This document shows positions 43,132 to 52,945 of a stretch of 64,000 nucleotides of DNA, piece after piece. The notes beneath the pieces are model-generated. The model was not told the origin of the DNA, searched no databases, and was given only the letters and a program-made list of their open reading frames with translations. The position numbers and the translations under genes are program-made. Origin of the DNA: Leucocoprinus leucothites (Eukaryota; Basidiomycota; Agaricomycetes; Agaricales; Agaricaceae); the NCBI GenBank assembly GCA_013368445.1, contig JAACJO010000016.1, positions 682,001 to 746,000 on the forward strand. Reading direction: 5' to 3'. How positions within the stretch are numbered: position 1 is the stretch's first letter; each line of letters starts with the position of its first letter.

Positions 43132-43882
43132 TATACTGGGTATATCTAGATTTGGGCCACCAGAATTATATATATGATCAGATATGAGCTATACCTGTCA
43201 TGCAGCCCATGATATCTATCCTGCAATTTTTCTATGGCAGATACATTGGTCTTGCAAGGTGGGTAGGTGTAATGTATATGACCCACAAAATAGGCATGAC
43301 AGACCCTTTGTACCAACAAATATTTTTTTAACAGGTCATGACTAAAAAAGACTTGTACCACCATGTATTGACCCACCAATTCTTCCAGCAATCTTGTGTT
43401 GAAATGTATTTGCCTTCCCACCTTGTTAACACTATATATTGGCAATGCAGAGCTTTTATTACACATATTGACATGTATTGTTTCGTGGTTTTCACTGACA
43501 CCTTCATAGATCTTTGTCAAGCTCATACCCAGCTCTTCGGCCAAATAGAGACGGCCCCTTCATTGATCATCTTGGACTTCCTCCTCCAAGTGAGTGCACC
43601 CTCATTTCTAGGGTGCCTGCAATAATGGACAGCCATGAGACAAGACTCTCCAGGATGTGTGGTGTCTTGAACCTTCCAGTGCTTTACTTGCCTTTGACGG
43701 ACTTGGCGGCAATATCAGAATGGGCATCTGGAGCTTGAAGCTTGAAGCTTGAAGAATAGGGAATAAGTGATCCTGGGGACTAAGCCATAAAATGAGGCCA
43801 AGCACAAATGACGTGCCATGATAGGGGCATATGGTGGTATGTAATCTCTAGGACTGAAAGTTTCTCTGTTTTAAACAGCAAT
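43132..43882. other. Region between Plavaka and 7TM copy D
   Basis: A minus-strand frame at 43146-43544 (from LAEELGMSLTKIYEGVSENH) is open for about 130 codons but has no recognised family. A short tandem repeat of AAGCTTG occurs at about 43731-43750. The right end of the Plavaka element should lie here but no matching inverted terminus was found on the left. Confidence 0.4.
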
Positions 43883-45224
43883 TCAAGCATCCCGTATTTC
43901 TGCGCCACTCGAATTCAACCCCGAATCTAACTGTCCACCAGATCCTTCATTGATCATGAAGGTACTCAGCTCTTCCACCTGGCTTTGGCTAAATGCTCTG
44001 CCCACAGCAACTTGATGAATGATAATAACAGACGTAAGGGCCTGTGGAATCTCTTGTAAGAGATCCTGTGCAAAATTCAGAGGGCAAGACTTACCTGACT
44101 TGCAATTACAATTGGCACCATAATGGAACCAAACAATGCATTGAGGCTGACCCCCACTGCAGAAGCAATTGTCATCGGGACATTGATAGCCACTGATTCC
44201 AGCAAAATGCTGATAATATGGAGGTGACGTGATGAAGGTGCCTTTGGTCCAATCAATGCTATCATGTCCCTCCAATGCTTGAGCAGTCGAACAGTGATAA
44301 ATAGTGTGGCATAGACGTTCAAAACCACATTGGACAAAATTGCTGTTGTCTGAAGAATAATGCTTGGGCTCAACAAATGTTGCCTCTGTGGTAAAAACAC
44401 TGGTAGCAGCATGAAAGCTCCAGTGAGTCCCGTAACTGTGGGAGCATTAAACATTGAGCATTACATCGATACTACATTCAATGTCACTACTGTACTGATA
44501 GTTATCCCCCATAAACAAGCGGGGAATATCCAAAAGATATATTGCCATTTTCTCGGACTGGTATTCCACACCAAGGGTATCATTTGTACCTTATAGCAGT
44601 GCCAAACCTGGTAGTGAAATTAGCAAAGAAAAACAAGGCTACATAAAAATGCGTGTTTGACCCACAAGTAGTCCATCAGTCAAAGCAGCCACCAAAACTA
44701 GGACTAAGTTGCCGAAGAAGACCATCTGGAAGGCAATTTTGTCTGCCTTGTCCGGGGCCGTATGGATGTAGAAAATAGCATATTCATTATACTGGATAAC
44801 TGTAACAATGATGGATCCTGTTGTTGTAATGAGCGGCAGGGATCTAGAGTGAAGATAAACACTCAGAATTGTAGAACGAGACTATATATATTGATAATAA
44901 TATACCTAGAGTGAAGATAAACACTGTAGGTAATATAAGTAAAGAGATTTTGTCCATAAAGCAAAATATGCTCACCTCAGAATCATAGAACGAGACTGAG
45001 GTGCACGAAAGGCTACTCGAAAAATAAGAGAGTGACTTATGTAATACGCGAGGTGGAAAAAGGAGTTAAGTCCGAAAATACTGCGAAGGGGTATATACAC
45101 AACACCTGTTACGACGAAGAGCAGCACAACGACATATGCTCGAAGTAGCCGATATTGCTTCAGTGTGTCAGAACTGGGGTTCCGGGACAGAAGAAAGATA
45201 CAGGAGAAGCTGAAGGCTATGAGA
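43883..45224 (-). pseudogene. 7-transmembrane family protein, copy D (3' portion; gene split by Gypsy-3)
   Basis: Exons in order from the right: IAFSFSCIFLLSRN ... RLLRAYVVVLLFVV (45224-45100), then a disturbed stretch with locally duplicated sequence (CTAGAGTGAAGATAAACACT at 44849 and 44912), then MVFFGNLVLVLVAALTDGLL (about 44725-44660), exon 2 with SPRKWQYIFWIFPACLWG, exon 3 (SPSIILQTTAILSNVVLNVY ... SILLESVAINVPMTI) and exon 4 (LTSVIIIHQVAVGRAF) with stop at 43883. The start of exon 1 is on the far side of Gypsy-3 (53547-53649). Non-functional by insertion and by a TAA at codon 4. Confidence 0.8.
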
Positions 45225-45825
45225 TGTCAAGAACTAGGTTACTAAGGACGGGAAACGAAGCCGATGTTCAAGACCGGGTGTCTAAGACAGGGGAACAGAG
45301 ATGACTGATCCGGTCGATGAACACGGGAGCGGGTCTTGGCCTCAACTTATGTGTTGTGCCACTACTGACGCTGACCCGGATTTCGGAAACGGATAGAGGC
45401 GGGAGGGCGAAGAGAGAGCAGAGATCAGACAGAGTAGTAACACGTGACTTAGTCGATTATCAGACTGAGGAATATGGTACAAGTTCGACTACTTATATAC
45501 GAGGCGGAGGATAGGGTCGGATAGCAAGAAACAAAGACATAACAGAAAAAGGATAAGAGGATAATAAGCGTCCGACATTTCGGAAAGGCTAGAAGAATAA
45601 TAATATCCGACATCGGAAGAAGACTAGAAATGACAAGAGGAATGAAATATGACATGACGTGAGAAAGTCCGAACACAACGCGCCAGAAGCCAAAGGGTAA
45701 AGAAGAAGAGTGGAGCGAATGGAGTGGAAGCGAGCCGAAGCGATAGGACGGAAGAGCGGGATGCGTAAAAGATTCTAAGTTGAGAAATTATCAGCCGGGC
45801 CGGTAGCGAGGATCGGGTCGTGACA
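45225..45825 (-). repeat. Gypsy-3 3' LTR (element orientation)
   Basis: 601 bp; appears identical to 52946-53546. Confidence 0.95.
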
Positions 45826-45840
45826 GTATTCCCCCCTTAG
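45826..45840 (-). other. Gypsy-3 3' polypurine tract
   Basis: On the minus strand CTAAGGGGGGAATAC directly precedes the 3' LTR. Confidence 0.8.
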
Positions 45841-45894
45841 GGCTGAGCCCTCGAAGCCCCGTGATCTGATCGTGGGAATTAATTTCAAACTCCG

Positions 45895-45953
45895 TATAAA
45901 TTCCGTTCTGCAAAAAATTTAAGCTTTTTCTTTCTTAACCTCCTTACTCTACC
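45895..45953 (+). promoter_or_regulatory. Promoter of the plus-strand gene in Gypsy-3
   Basis: TATAAAT at 45895-45901, a pyrimidine-rich tract (CTTTTTCTTTCTTAACCTCC) and ATG in good context (ACCATGG, 45954), 59 nt downstream. This is a normal fungal promoter layout lying just inside the element, pointing against gag-pol transcription. Confidence 0.65.
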
Positions 45954-47214
45954 ATGGCGTCTAACTCGCAGACACAACGATCCGAACCGGCGTCCGACAT
46001 CGATTTTGAGGAGGCTCTCGCCATGCTGGACGCAGAGGACGCACGCGAGCGAGCCGAGGAAGAGGAGAGGAGGAAGCGGGAAGCCGAAGAAGTGGCGAGG
46101 AAACGGAGGGTCGAGGAAGAAAGAGAGAAGAAGAGGGAGAAGTTGCGAAAGATGAAAGAGGTGAAAGAAGCAGAGAAGAAGAGAGCCGAGGAGGAGGAGC
46201 GGAAGCGGAAGGAGGAGGAGGACGAAAGGCTGCGGAAGGAGTTGGAGGCGGCGGCGGCTTTGGAAGCGAGAGAGAGAGAGAGAGAGAGAGAGAAGGGAAA
46301 GGGAAAAGGAAAGGAGAAGACAGGAGAGTCCGTTCCCGTCAAGCGGAAAGCGGACGCAGAGGCCGGGCCTGCGACGAAGAAGACGAAAAGGAATGCGCCC
46401 ACGATGGGCACGAGAGAACCCCCGCCTCCAAGGGCGGCCGCCGCAAATGTCGGAAAAGGGATCGACCGAGGGCCTACCCCTGGTCCTTCCCGAGTGTCCA
46501 CCAGTGACGGCGGGTCGTATGCCCCTGATCGTGACTCGGACGTCGAGATCGAGGATACCCCCAAGAAGAAACGGGGGAACTACGACGAGAAGGGTAGGAA
46601 GGTGAAGATGGGCGGCAAGAACGAGTGCGGGCGGTGTCGGCGGTTGGGCAAGGACTGCAAGATGCAGTCAGGCGAGTAAGTTTATTCTTCCGTTTTCCGA
46701 TATCGGATCGCGGCTGATCTTCCATAGCAACAAGTTCATGTGTGAGGCGTGCAATAGCTCAAAGCAGCGTTGCACGTTCCCCTCTGAGGCAGACAAGGCG
46801 CCTCACGAACAGACATACGACTTGATCGTCGAGACCCGCGCCACGCGAACGGTGATGATGGAGTTGGTGGCGGAGGTGAAGGAGTTGCGGGCCGAGATTG
46901 GGAGTCGGCAGGATAGGGCGTTGAGATCGGCGCGGCGGGGTAACGCGCAGAGGCACGAACTCGTGGAGGAGTTCAAGGCCTTCTTTGAGCGCTGTATGTT
47001 CGATGGGCACTTGATGAGCGACGCGAAGTTTGAGGAGGAGAAGAAGAAGGAAAAGGAGGAGTGGCTGAAGGCCCAAGCCGCATCGAAGAAATCGGGTGAA
47101 GGCACAACGTCGGGAGCCGCGGAATCTGGGTCGGGTGGATCGAAAGCGGATGAAGGGCCTGAAGAGGATGAGGGAGATGAGGAGGAAGATGAAGGTGAGA
47201 GTGGAAAGGAGTAG
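45954..47214 (+). CDS. Coiled-coil protein with Zn2Cys6-type cluster, carried antisense by Gypsy-3
   Basis: Two exons, 45954-46675 and 46728-47214, joined by a 52-nt GT-AG intron; 402 residues. N-terminal acidic start (MASNSQTQRSEPASDIDFEE), then a long Arg/Lys/Glu heptad-rich coiled coil (about residues 25-120), a Pro/Ser linker, and a basic segment (KKKRGNYDEKGRKVKMG). Next is a cysteine cluster C-x2-C-x6-C-x10-C-x2-C-x6-C (CGRCRRLGKDC ... CEACNSSKQRC, about residues 228-259), interrupted by the intron. This is the GAL4-type Zn2Cys6 spacing. A second helical region (MMELVAEVKELRAEI) and a very acidic C-terminus follow. The protein looks like a nuclear DNA-binding regulator that could dimerise. 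It is not part of gag-pol, lies on the opposite strand, and is intact. Function unknown; a role in element transcription is an inference. Confidence 0.8.
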
Positions 47215-47530
47215 TCGCCCGTCTCTTCTCCTCGGTTTTTCGTTTTCTTGGACTGTTGTGTTGCATACTGGATTTGTGAATCTTTGATAGTTGACAATGT
47301 GATGCCTGTTCCTGTGCCTTGAAGTGTGAAGAATTGAGCCGAACGCTAAGACCGGATAGAAAGCTGGCAAAATAAGAATTGTTAAGTCCAAGTAGCCGAA
47401 CTGCGATACAGGGTAACTAAGCTTGAAGATGAGAATAATCAATGGAGAAAAGTTCACGGTAGAAGTGTTGACAGAAGGAAGTTAGTCCGGAGAGAAGAGA
47501 CGAAAAGAGTAACATGAGCCGATATGGGGT

Positions 47531-50500
47531 CTAGGATAACGGAAGTGGACCAGGCTTGTGAGGATAAGTAGCATGGAAATCAGCGACGAGTTCAGCCGCA
47601 TGCGCGAGCTCGGTTGCGGGTAGCCAGGACGATTCTTCTTCAGTATCTTCATAACCCGACCAAAAGACCTTGTACAGGAGTTTACAAGCACGACGACGGT
47701 CGATTTTAGAGTCAACGATGCGGTCGATTTCGTATTCCGGTTCACCATCGATGACGACGGGTGCGGGAGCCGGTTCCGTACGATCGGAAAATGGGTTGGG
47801 TGTGGACGGTTCGAGCATGGACACATGGAAGACTGGGTGAACAGCACGCATGGAATTGGGGAGTCGAAGGGTAAATGAGTGAGAACCAGGCTGAGCAATG
47901 ATTTCGTATGGACCGAGGTAACGTTCGGAAAGCTTCTTGGAGGGGCGAGTGGTGCGGAAGAACTGAGCTTTCACGAAGACTTTCTGGCCGACCTGGAAGT
48001 CAGGAGCTGGTAACCGTCTTGCATCCGCGGATCGTTGATACCGTTTCTGCGCCTCGGATATTTCAGCTTTGAGTGTGGTGTGTAGGTCGTCGAGATCGAC
48101 TGCGAAGTCGCGGGCACGGGCCGACGCGATATCGCGCTCCGGATAGACTGTGAGGTTGGGGTGGTAACCCTTGTTGGCGAAGAAGGGAGAGATTCCGGTG
48201 GTAGCACTGGGGGCGTTGTTGTAAGCGAATTCTGCGAGTGGAAGGAGGTCGGACCAGTTGTCTTGCTGGTAATTGCAGTAAACGCGAAGATATTGCTCTA
48301 ATGTCTGGTTGGTACGTTCCGTCTGTCCGTCGCCTTCAGGGTGATAACCCGAAGTGAAATGTAGGCGCATGTCCAGAGCCTTGCCCAGGGATCGGAAGAA
48401 GTGGGATACGAACTCTGAACCGCGATCAGATGTGACGTGAGAGGGAACACCGTGCTTAGAGAATACATGAATGACGAAGAGCCGAGCCAGTTCTGCGGAA
48501 GTAATGGTGTCATGGGTGGGAATGAAGATAGCCTGTTTGGAGAGTCGGTCGACGACTACGAGGATAGAGTCGAAGCCAGAAGAGGTCGGCAGTTTTTCAA
48601 TGAAGTCCATAGAGATCGAGTTCCAAGGGCGTTCGGGAATAGGAAGTTGCTTGAGATTTCCATAGGGCTTATGACGCTGAGGTTTGGATCGCATACAAGT
48701 GACGCATGATTTGCAGAAATCCTTGACCTCGGATCGGATATTCGGCCAAGTGTACTCGCGTCGGATGAGCTCCAGAGTCTTGTTCTGTCCGAAATGGCCA
48801 GAGAGGATGTGATCGTGTTTATATTGAAGGACTCGGAGTCGAAGATTGTTGACATCGGGTACATAGATTCTGCCATCGAGCCTTAGGAAGCCAGTGGAGT
48901 CAACCGACCAGCGACCTTCGGGTAAGGAAATGTGGGTGGATGCGATCGGATCCTGCGGAAGCGAGGTGAGGATGTCGGAGTGGAGGTTTTCAAGATCTAA
49001 TATGGTGGCTGCGCGAAGGGAAGGAGTGGAAAAATATGTAGCTCGAACGGAAGCTGAGAGTTGTTCATGGGTGAAGACAGGCCGGAAATTGTGTGGATTG
49101 ACTGAAGCGTAGCCATTATTCCCCCCTTTAGGGTAGACGTCCCATCGTCTAGTGAGAGCGTCGGGTTTTGTTCCGAGTCGGCCGGGTCGGAAACGGATAA
49201 TGAGGTTGAACTGGGAGAGGAACTCGGACCAGCGAGCCTGTCGACGGGTGAGGATCTTGGTGGTGCAGAAGTATTCAAGATTTTTGTGATCGGTAACCAC
49301 GTCGATAGGGAGAGAGGCCCCTTCGAGGTAATGCCGCCAGATGCGGAAAGCCTCGAAGATAGCTAGGAGCTCCTTGTCATGAGTATCATAGTTGGACTCG
49401 GCCGTGTTGAAGGTGCGGGAATGGAAGGCAATAGGATGAACTTCGTTGTCATCCGTCACGATGGACAGGATGGCGGCTAGGGCATAATCGGAGGCATCGG
49501 TCTCGATGATGATTTGGGAGTCGGGGATCCAATGAGTGAGGATGGGAGCTGTGGTAAACGCTTCCTTGAGAGAGTCGAAAGCTTCACGACATTTGTTGTC
49601 AAAGTTCCACTTAGCCGATTTACGGGTCAGGCGCGTAAGCGGGACGACGATGTCCGAATAGTTGTAGATGAAGCGTCGATAGAAGTTTGCGAAACCTAGG
49701 AAGGACTGTATGTCCTTGACCTTCTTAGGTTCGGGCCACTCTTGGATAACCTTGATTTTGTCTTCCGACATTTTGAGGCCGGCTGGGGAGAGGATGTATC
49801 CGAGGTATTCGACAGAATCGGAATGGAATTCGCATTTATCCGCTTTAGCATATAGGCCATGCTTGCGGAGCCGCTTGAGGACGTCTCGTACATGTTTACT
49901 GTGCGAGTCGAGATCGTCGGAGTAGATGAGGATATCGTCAAGATAGACCGTCACGCAGACATCAAGGAGATCAGAGAAGATGTCGTTCATAAACCGTTGG
50001 AAGGCTGCGGGTGCATTGGTCAGACCGAACGGCATGACAAGCCACTCAAAGGAGCCGTAGCGGGTCCTGAAGGCTGTCTTCCATTCGTCGCCTTCAGCGA
50101 TGCGGACGAGGTGGTAGGCATGGCGGAGGTCAATCTTGCTGTAAATGCGGGCTTTGCGGGGAGAGTCGAGAAGGTCGGAAATGAGCGGAAGTGGATAACG
50201 ATCCTTTTTGGTAAGCCGATTGAGCCCACGGAAGTCGACACAAAGTCGAAGTGAACCGTCTTTCTTCCGAACGAAGAGAACGGGTGCGCCGTGAGGCGAA
50301 GAAGTGGGACGGATAAATCCAATGTTGACGTGCTCGTCGATGAACTCGCGGAGAGCCTCAAGCTCGGATGGAGAAAGGGAGTAAATGGTGCCAACGGGAG
50401 GTTGAGCATCTTCTTCAAGGTTGATCTTGAGGTCATAGGGGCGATGCGGGGCGAGAGTATCAGCACGAGCCTTGCTGAAGACGTCGGCAAATTCGTGATA

Positions 50501-51289
50501 TTCACTGGGCACATTAGAGAGATCTGCTGACTCGTCTGAGACACGAGCCGAGCCAGCGGAAGCGGATGTCGAGTTCAAATTGAGATGGAAGTTTACTGAG
50601 CCAGGAAGACGTGAAGCGCGAATAAAAGCAGGAGCGTTGATGAGCGAAATGTGAGGACGCGCAGGAACAGAATCAGAAGTGGACGAAGGGGTCCCAGATG
50701 GTGATGAATCCAGAGGAAGGGCGTCAGCCGTCGGGCTAGAATCGGATGACGATGCAGAAACCGCCGTAGAAGCGGATGCGACGCGAACAGAAGGGGCAGG
50801 AGTATCCGGCAAATGTGATCGGAATGTAATACTGCTCGAAGCCCAGTCAATCAACGGATTGTAGCGGGTGAGCCAGTTGTGTCCAAGAACCACAGAGCAA
50901 GAAGAATCGAGCCGGGTGACATACAAGTCAAGGGTCATAGATTCACCACTAGGAAAAGTAACAGGCAAGTTCACTAACTCAGTAATATAACTATTCGACG
51001 ATCCGTCAAATAGGCGAAGCTCGATCGGAGGGGTAGGAGAGGTCGGAAGGGAATGAGTGCGGGTGAATTCAGAATCAATAAAGCAATGGGTAGAGCCGGA
51101 GTCGACGAGAGCACTGAAGAGGAGCCGTTGGATATTATCGGATGAGCAAATTGAAGAAGAAGAAAGTGAAACAGAAAGGGAATTGGGATCGGAAAGAGCG
51201 GACGCATTGAGGCGGAGGAGACTCTCTGGTGCACAGATGAGCTCAACGCGACCCTCAGTCTGTGCGGAGTCCTGAGGGCCGCTCCCTAT
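47531..51289 (-). CDS. pol: Gypsy-3 Pol polyprotein
   Basis: Read in the -1 frame after gag, 1252 residues. Protease ALVDSGSTHCFIDSEF; RT with VYLDDILIYSDDL; RNase H IETDASDYALAAIL; integrase zinc domain (HFGQNKTLELIRREY ... CKSCVTCMRSK); core residues D (ISMDFIEKLP), D (VTSDRGSEFVSHF), E (QTERTNQTLEQYL); GPY-type box (YLGPYEIIAQPG); chromodomain (YKVFWSGYEDTEEESSW). No ATG is used at the start; the only plausible route is -1 frameshifting from gag. Intact. Confidence 0.95.
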   Translation of the reverse strand: MGSGPQDSAQTEGRVELICAPESLLRLNASALSDPNSLSVSLSSSSICSSDNIQRLLFSALVDSGSTHCFIDSEFTRTHSLPTSPTPPIELRLFDGSSNSYITELVNLPVTFPSGESMTLDLYVTRLDSSCSVVLGHNWLTRYNPLIDWASSSITFRSHLPDTPAPSVRVASASTAVSASSSDSSPTADALPLDSSPSGTPSSTSDSVPARPHISLINAPAFIRASRLPGSVNFHLNLNSTSASAGSARVSDESADLSNVPSEYHEFADVFSKARADTLAPHRPYDLKINLEEDAQPPVGTIYSLSPSELEALREFIDEHVNIGFIRPTSSPHGAPVLFVRKKDGSLRLCVDFRGLNRLTKKDRYPLPLISDLLDSPRKARIYSKIDLRHAYHLVRIAEGDEWKTAFRTRYGSFEWLVMPFGLTNAPAAFQRFMNDIFSDLLDVCVTVYLDDILIYSDDLDSHSKHVRDVLKRLRKHGLYAKADKCEFHSDSVEYLGYILSPAGLKMSEDKIKVIQEWPEPKKVKDIQSFLGFANFYRRFIYNYSDIVVPLTRLTRKSAKWNFDNKCREAFDSLKEAFTTAPILTHWIPDSQIIIETDASDYALAAILSIVTDDNEVHPIAFHSRTFNTAESNYDTHDKELLAIFEAFRIWRHYLEGASLPIDVVTDHKNLEYFCTTKILTRRQARWSEFLSQFNLIIRFRPGRLGTKPDALTRRWDVYPKGGNNGYASVNPHNFRPVFTHEQLSASVRATYFSTPSLRAATILDLENLHSDILTSLPQDPIASTHISLPEGRWSVDSTGFLRLDGRIYVPDVNNLRLRVLQYKHDHILSGHFGQNKTLELIRREYTWPNIRSEVKDFCKSCVTCMRSKPQRHKPYGNLKQLPIPERPWNSISMDFIEKLPTSSGFDSILVVVDRLSKQAIFIPTHDTITSAELARLFVIHVFSKHGVPSHVTSDRGSEFVSHFFRSLGKALDMRLHFTSGYHPEGDGQTERTNQTLEQYLRVYCNYQQDNWSDLLPLAEFAYNNAPSATTGISPFFANKGYHPNLTVYPERDIASARARDFAVDLDDLHTTLKAEISEAQKRYQRSADARRLPAPDFQVGQKVFVKAQFFRTTRPSKKLSERYLGPYEIIAQPGSHSFTLRLPNSMRAVHPVFHVSMLEPSTPNPFSDRTEPAPAPVVIDGEPEYEIDRIVDSKIDRRRACKLLYKVFWSGYEDTEEESSWLPATELAHAAELVADFHATYPHKPGPLPLS
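49117..49130 (-). other. Gypsy-3 internal polypurine tract (candidate cPPT)
   Basis: Minus strand TAAAGGGGGGAATA, which shares AAGGGGGGAATA (12 nt) with the 3' polypurine tract; it lies between the RNase H and integrase coding regions. Confidence 0.6.
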
Positions 51290-51304
51290 TTTTCCGAACT
51301 CTTT
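51286..51304 (-). other. Gypsy-3 gag-pol -1 frameshift window
   Basis: The gag frame ends TCG GAA AAA TAG (stop 51286-51288). The pol frame is closed upstream by TGA at 51305-51307. The shift must therefore occur in about 19 nt, most likely on G GAA AAA (51289-51295). Confidence 0.65.
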
Positions 51305-52881
51305 TCAGAGTCCTTGGCGGGAGCCGCATCGGCCTTGCGGATCTTGGCCCTGTTCTGCTTCCTATGGCATTGGTCGACCTTGTGACCTTTACCACCGCAG
51401 AACAAGCAGAGGTCTTCATCGATACGGCGTTTGCGCTCTTCGGGAGTCAATTTGCCGTCCTTGCCTAGCTTGTCGGAAATATCCGGTTTCGTGGGACGGG
51501 TCGAAGGGCGTTGCTGGTTAGAGGTGGATGGAGCGGGGGTAGTGGATTTGGAGGGGGCCTGAGAGGTATTGCGATTGTTGTTGCTGCCGCTGTTGTTGTT
51601 GTTGCTGTTGTTGTTGCCCCGATCAAAGTTAGATGGTTGTGACGAAGAGCCGCGTTGGGAATTAGGCTGAGGGTTATTCGAGGAGTTGGAGGGTTTGGAT
51701 TGCTTGCGCTCGGCAAGATCCTTTTCCGCGGCACGGGCACGTGCTCTTTCGCGATCGCGTTCCCAATAGCGACCATCAATGAGCATAGCCGTACGGAGCA
51801 TCTCCTGGAAGGTGTTGGGTTTACCCTGTTCGCGGACACTGATAGGGTCCTGAATGCGATTAGGGAGACCCTTATAGTAGCGATGGCAGAGGACCTCGTC
51901 ACCCCAGCCGAGCTGTGCAGCGTACTTCATAAAGTCAATGTTGTAAGTGGCGATCTTATCGCCCGATTTCATCCGCAGGTTATCAAGAAGTTCAGCCGCT
52001 TCTGACTTCGGGTTGGCAACCCCAAAGTGCGTGCGGAGCTCGCGGGTAAAAGCATCCCAATCCGTGATCCAATCATGGAAGACGCCTTGCTCCTCCTGAG
52101 TGAGAGCAACCTCGAACCAGTCTAGAGCTACGCCGGTGAGGTAAGTCATTGCGAAGTTGACCTTTTGGCTATCTTCCTGGAACTGAGTTGGGTTGGCGCG
52201 GAAGTAGAGACGGCATTGGATGAGGAAGGTGTTGAGCTTGTCCGGGTCTGTTCCGCTGAACGTATCCGGAAGGCGAGCTTTATTAACGGGAGCCGCGTTA
52301 GGTTGGGGACGGTGGTCGAGGTTATCAGCGAGGCGGGATAAAGCATCGGCTAAGCGATCTTGAAAGCGATCACGACGACGAGGACGAGGTGGGGGAGCAG
52401 GAAGGTCGTCGGATGAGGAAGAGGATGAGTCGTCGTCGTCTGGGTCATTATCGTCGGGGTCGTCGGGATTCTCGGGGCTACCGAGGTGATCTTCGATGTC
52501 TTCCCAATCGTCGTTCTCGTCATCCTGGTGGGGAGGATCAACATAGTCGAGACCATCCTCGTCACCCGGTTCTGAAGGACCGGATGGATCCCGATCGGGT
52601 GGCATACCGCCAGGAGGTGCAGGAGTGCTAGGAGGACGAGTGTCACGACGGCGAGGCAACGGACGAGTAGGACGAGGGATTTGAGAGGGTTGGGGAGTTG
52701 AAGGCAAGTTGGGGTTTAGACGGCGTGAACGGCGGATACGACTAGGAATACGATTATTTCCCGAACTGCGAGTGGAGCTTTCAGCCGGGGTAGCAGGGAC
52801 AGAGTTGGAGCGTTTCGGCTCCTGAGTGGTGGAAGTGGTGGCAGCGGGCTGACGCCGTACTGCGGTGCGGGTGTTTGCCAT
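51286..52881 (-). CDS. gag: Gypsy-3 Gag
   Basis: 531 residues from ATG 52881. Basic, Thr/Pro-rich N-terminus; acidic middle (NDDWEDIEDHLGSPEN, DPDDNDPDDDD); Retrotrans_gag capsid core (about residues 195-330: KLNTFLIQCRLYFRANP, YLTGVALDWFEVAL, DAFTRELRTHFGV); Asn/Ser-rich linker; one CCHC knuckle near the C-terminus (CLFCGGKGHKVDQC). Forms the virus-like particle shell. Frame intact; shares the transcript with pol. Confidence 0.93.
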   Translation of the reverse strand: MANTRTAVRRQPAATTSTTQEPKRSNSVPATPAESSTRSSGNNRIPSRIRRSRRLNPNLPSTPQPSQIPRPTRPLPRRRDTRPPSTPAPPGGMPPDRDPSGPSEPGDEDGLDYVDPPHQDDENDDWEDIEDHLGSPENPDDPDDNDPDDDDSSSSSSDDLPAPPPRPRRRDRFQDRLADALSRLADNLDHRPQPNAAPVNKARLPDTFSGTDPDKLNTFLIQCRLYFRANPTQFQEDSQKVNFAMTYLTGVALDWFEVALTQEEQGVFHDWITDWDAFTRELRTHFGVANPKSEAAELLDNLRMKSGDKIATYNIDFMKYAAQLGWGDEVLCHRYYKGLPNRIQDPISVREQGKPNTFQEMLRTAMLIDGRYWERDRERARARAAEKDLAERKQSKPSNSSNNPQPNSQRGSSSQPSNFDRGNNNSNNNNSGSNNNRNTSQAPSKSTTPAPSTSNQQRPSTRPTKPDISDKLGKDGKLTPEERKRRIDEDLCLFCGGKGHKVDQCHRKQNRAKIRKADAAPAKDSEKSSEK

Positions 52882-52932
52882 GACGAAGACAAGAGAAGGG
52901 AGCAGAGGGATGATGCGACAGTAGCGAGGCGT

Positions 52933-52943
52933 AGTCTGATAAT
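52933..52943 (-). other. Gypsy-3 primer-binding site (self-complementary type)
   Basis: Element-sense ATTATCAGACT starts 3 nt after the 5' LTR and is the perfect 11-nt complement of LTR positions 53177-53187. Confidence 0.75.
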
Positions 52944-52945
52944 AC

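Noticed and set aside
43146..43544. 132-codon minus-strand frame as a second Plavaka gene
   Set aside because: No family recognised and no upstream exons that splice convincingly; left as an unassigned stretch.
45317..45514. Small ORFs inside the Gypsy-3 LTRs
   Set aside because: Present twice only because the LTRs are copies; no protein-like composition.
45944..46564. 206-codon minus-strand Ser/Phe-rich frame in Gypsy-3
   Set aside because: Shadow of the Arg/Glu/Lys coiled coil on the plus strand.
46759..47457. 232-codon Leu/Arg-rich minus-strand frame
   Set aside because: Antisense shadow of exon 2 of the Zn2Cys6 gene.
52922..52945. Initiator tRNA-Met primer-binding site for Gypsy-3
   Set aside because: The bases next to the LTR do not show the usual TGG start, whereas they pair perfectly with the LTR itself.
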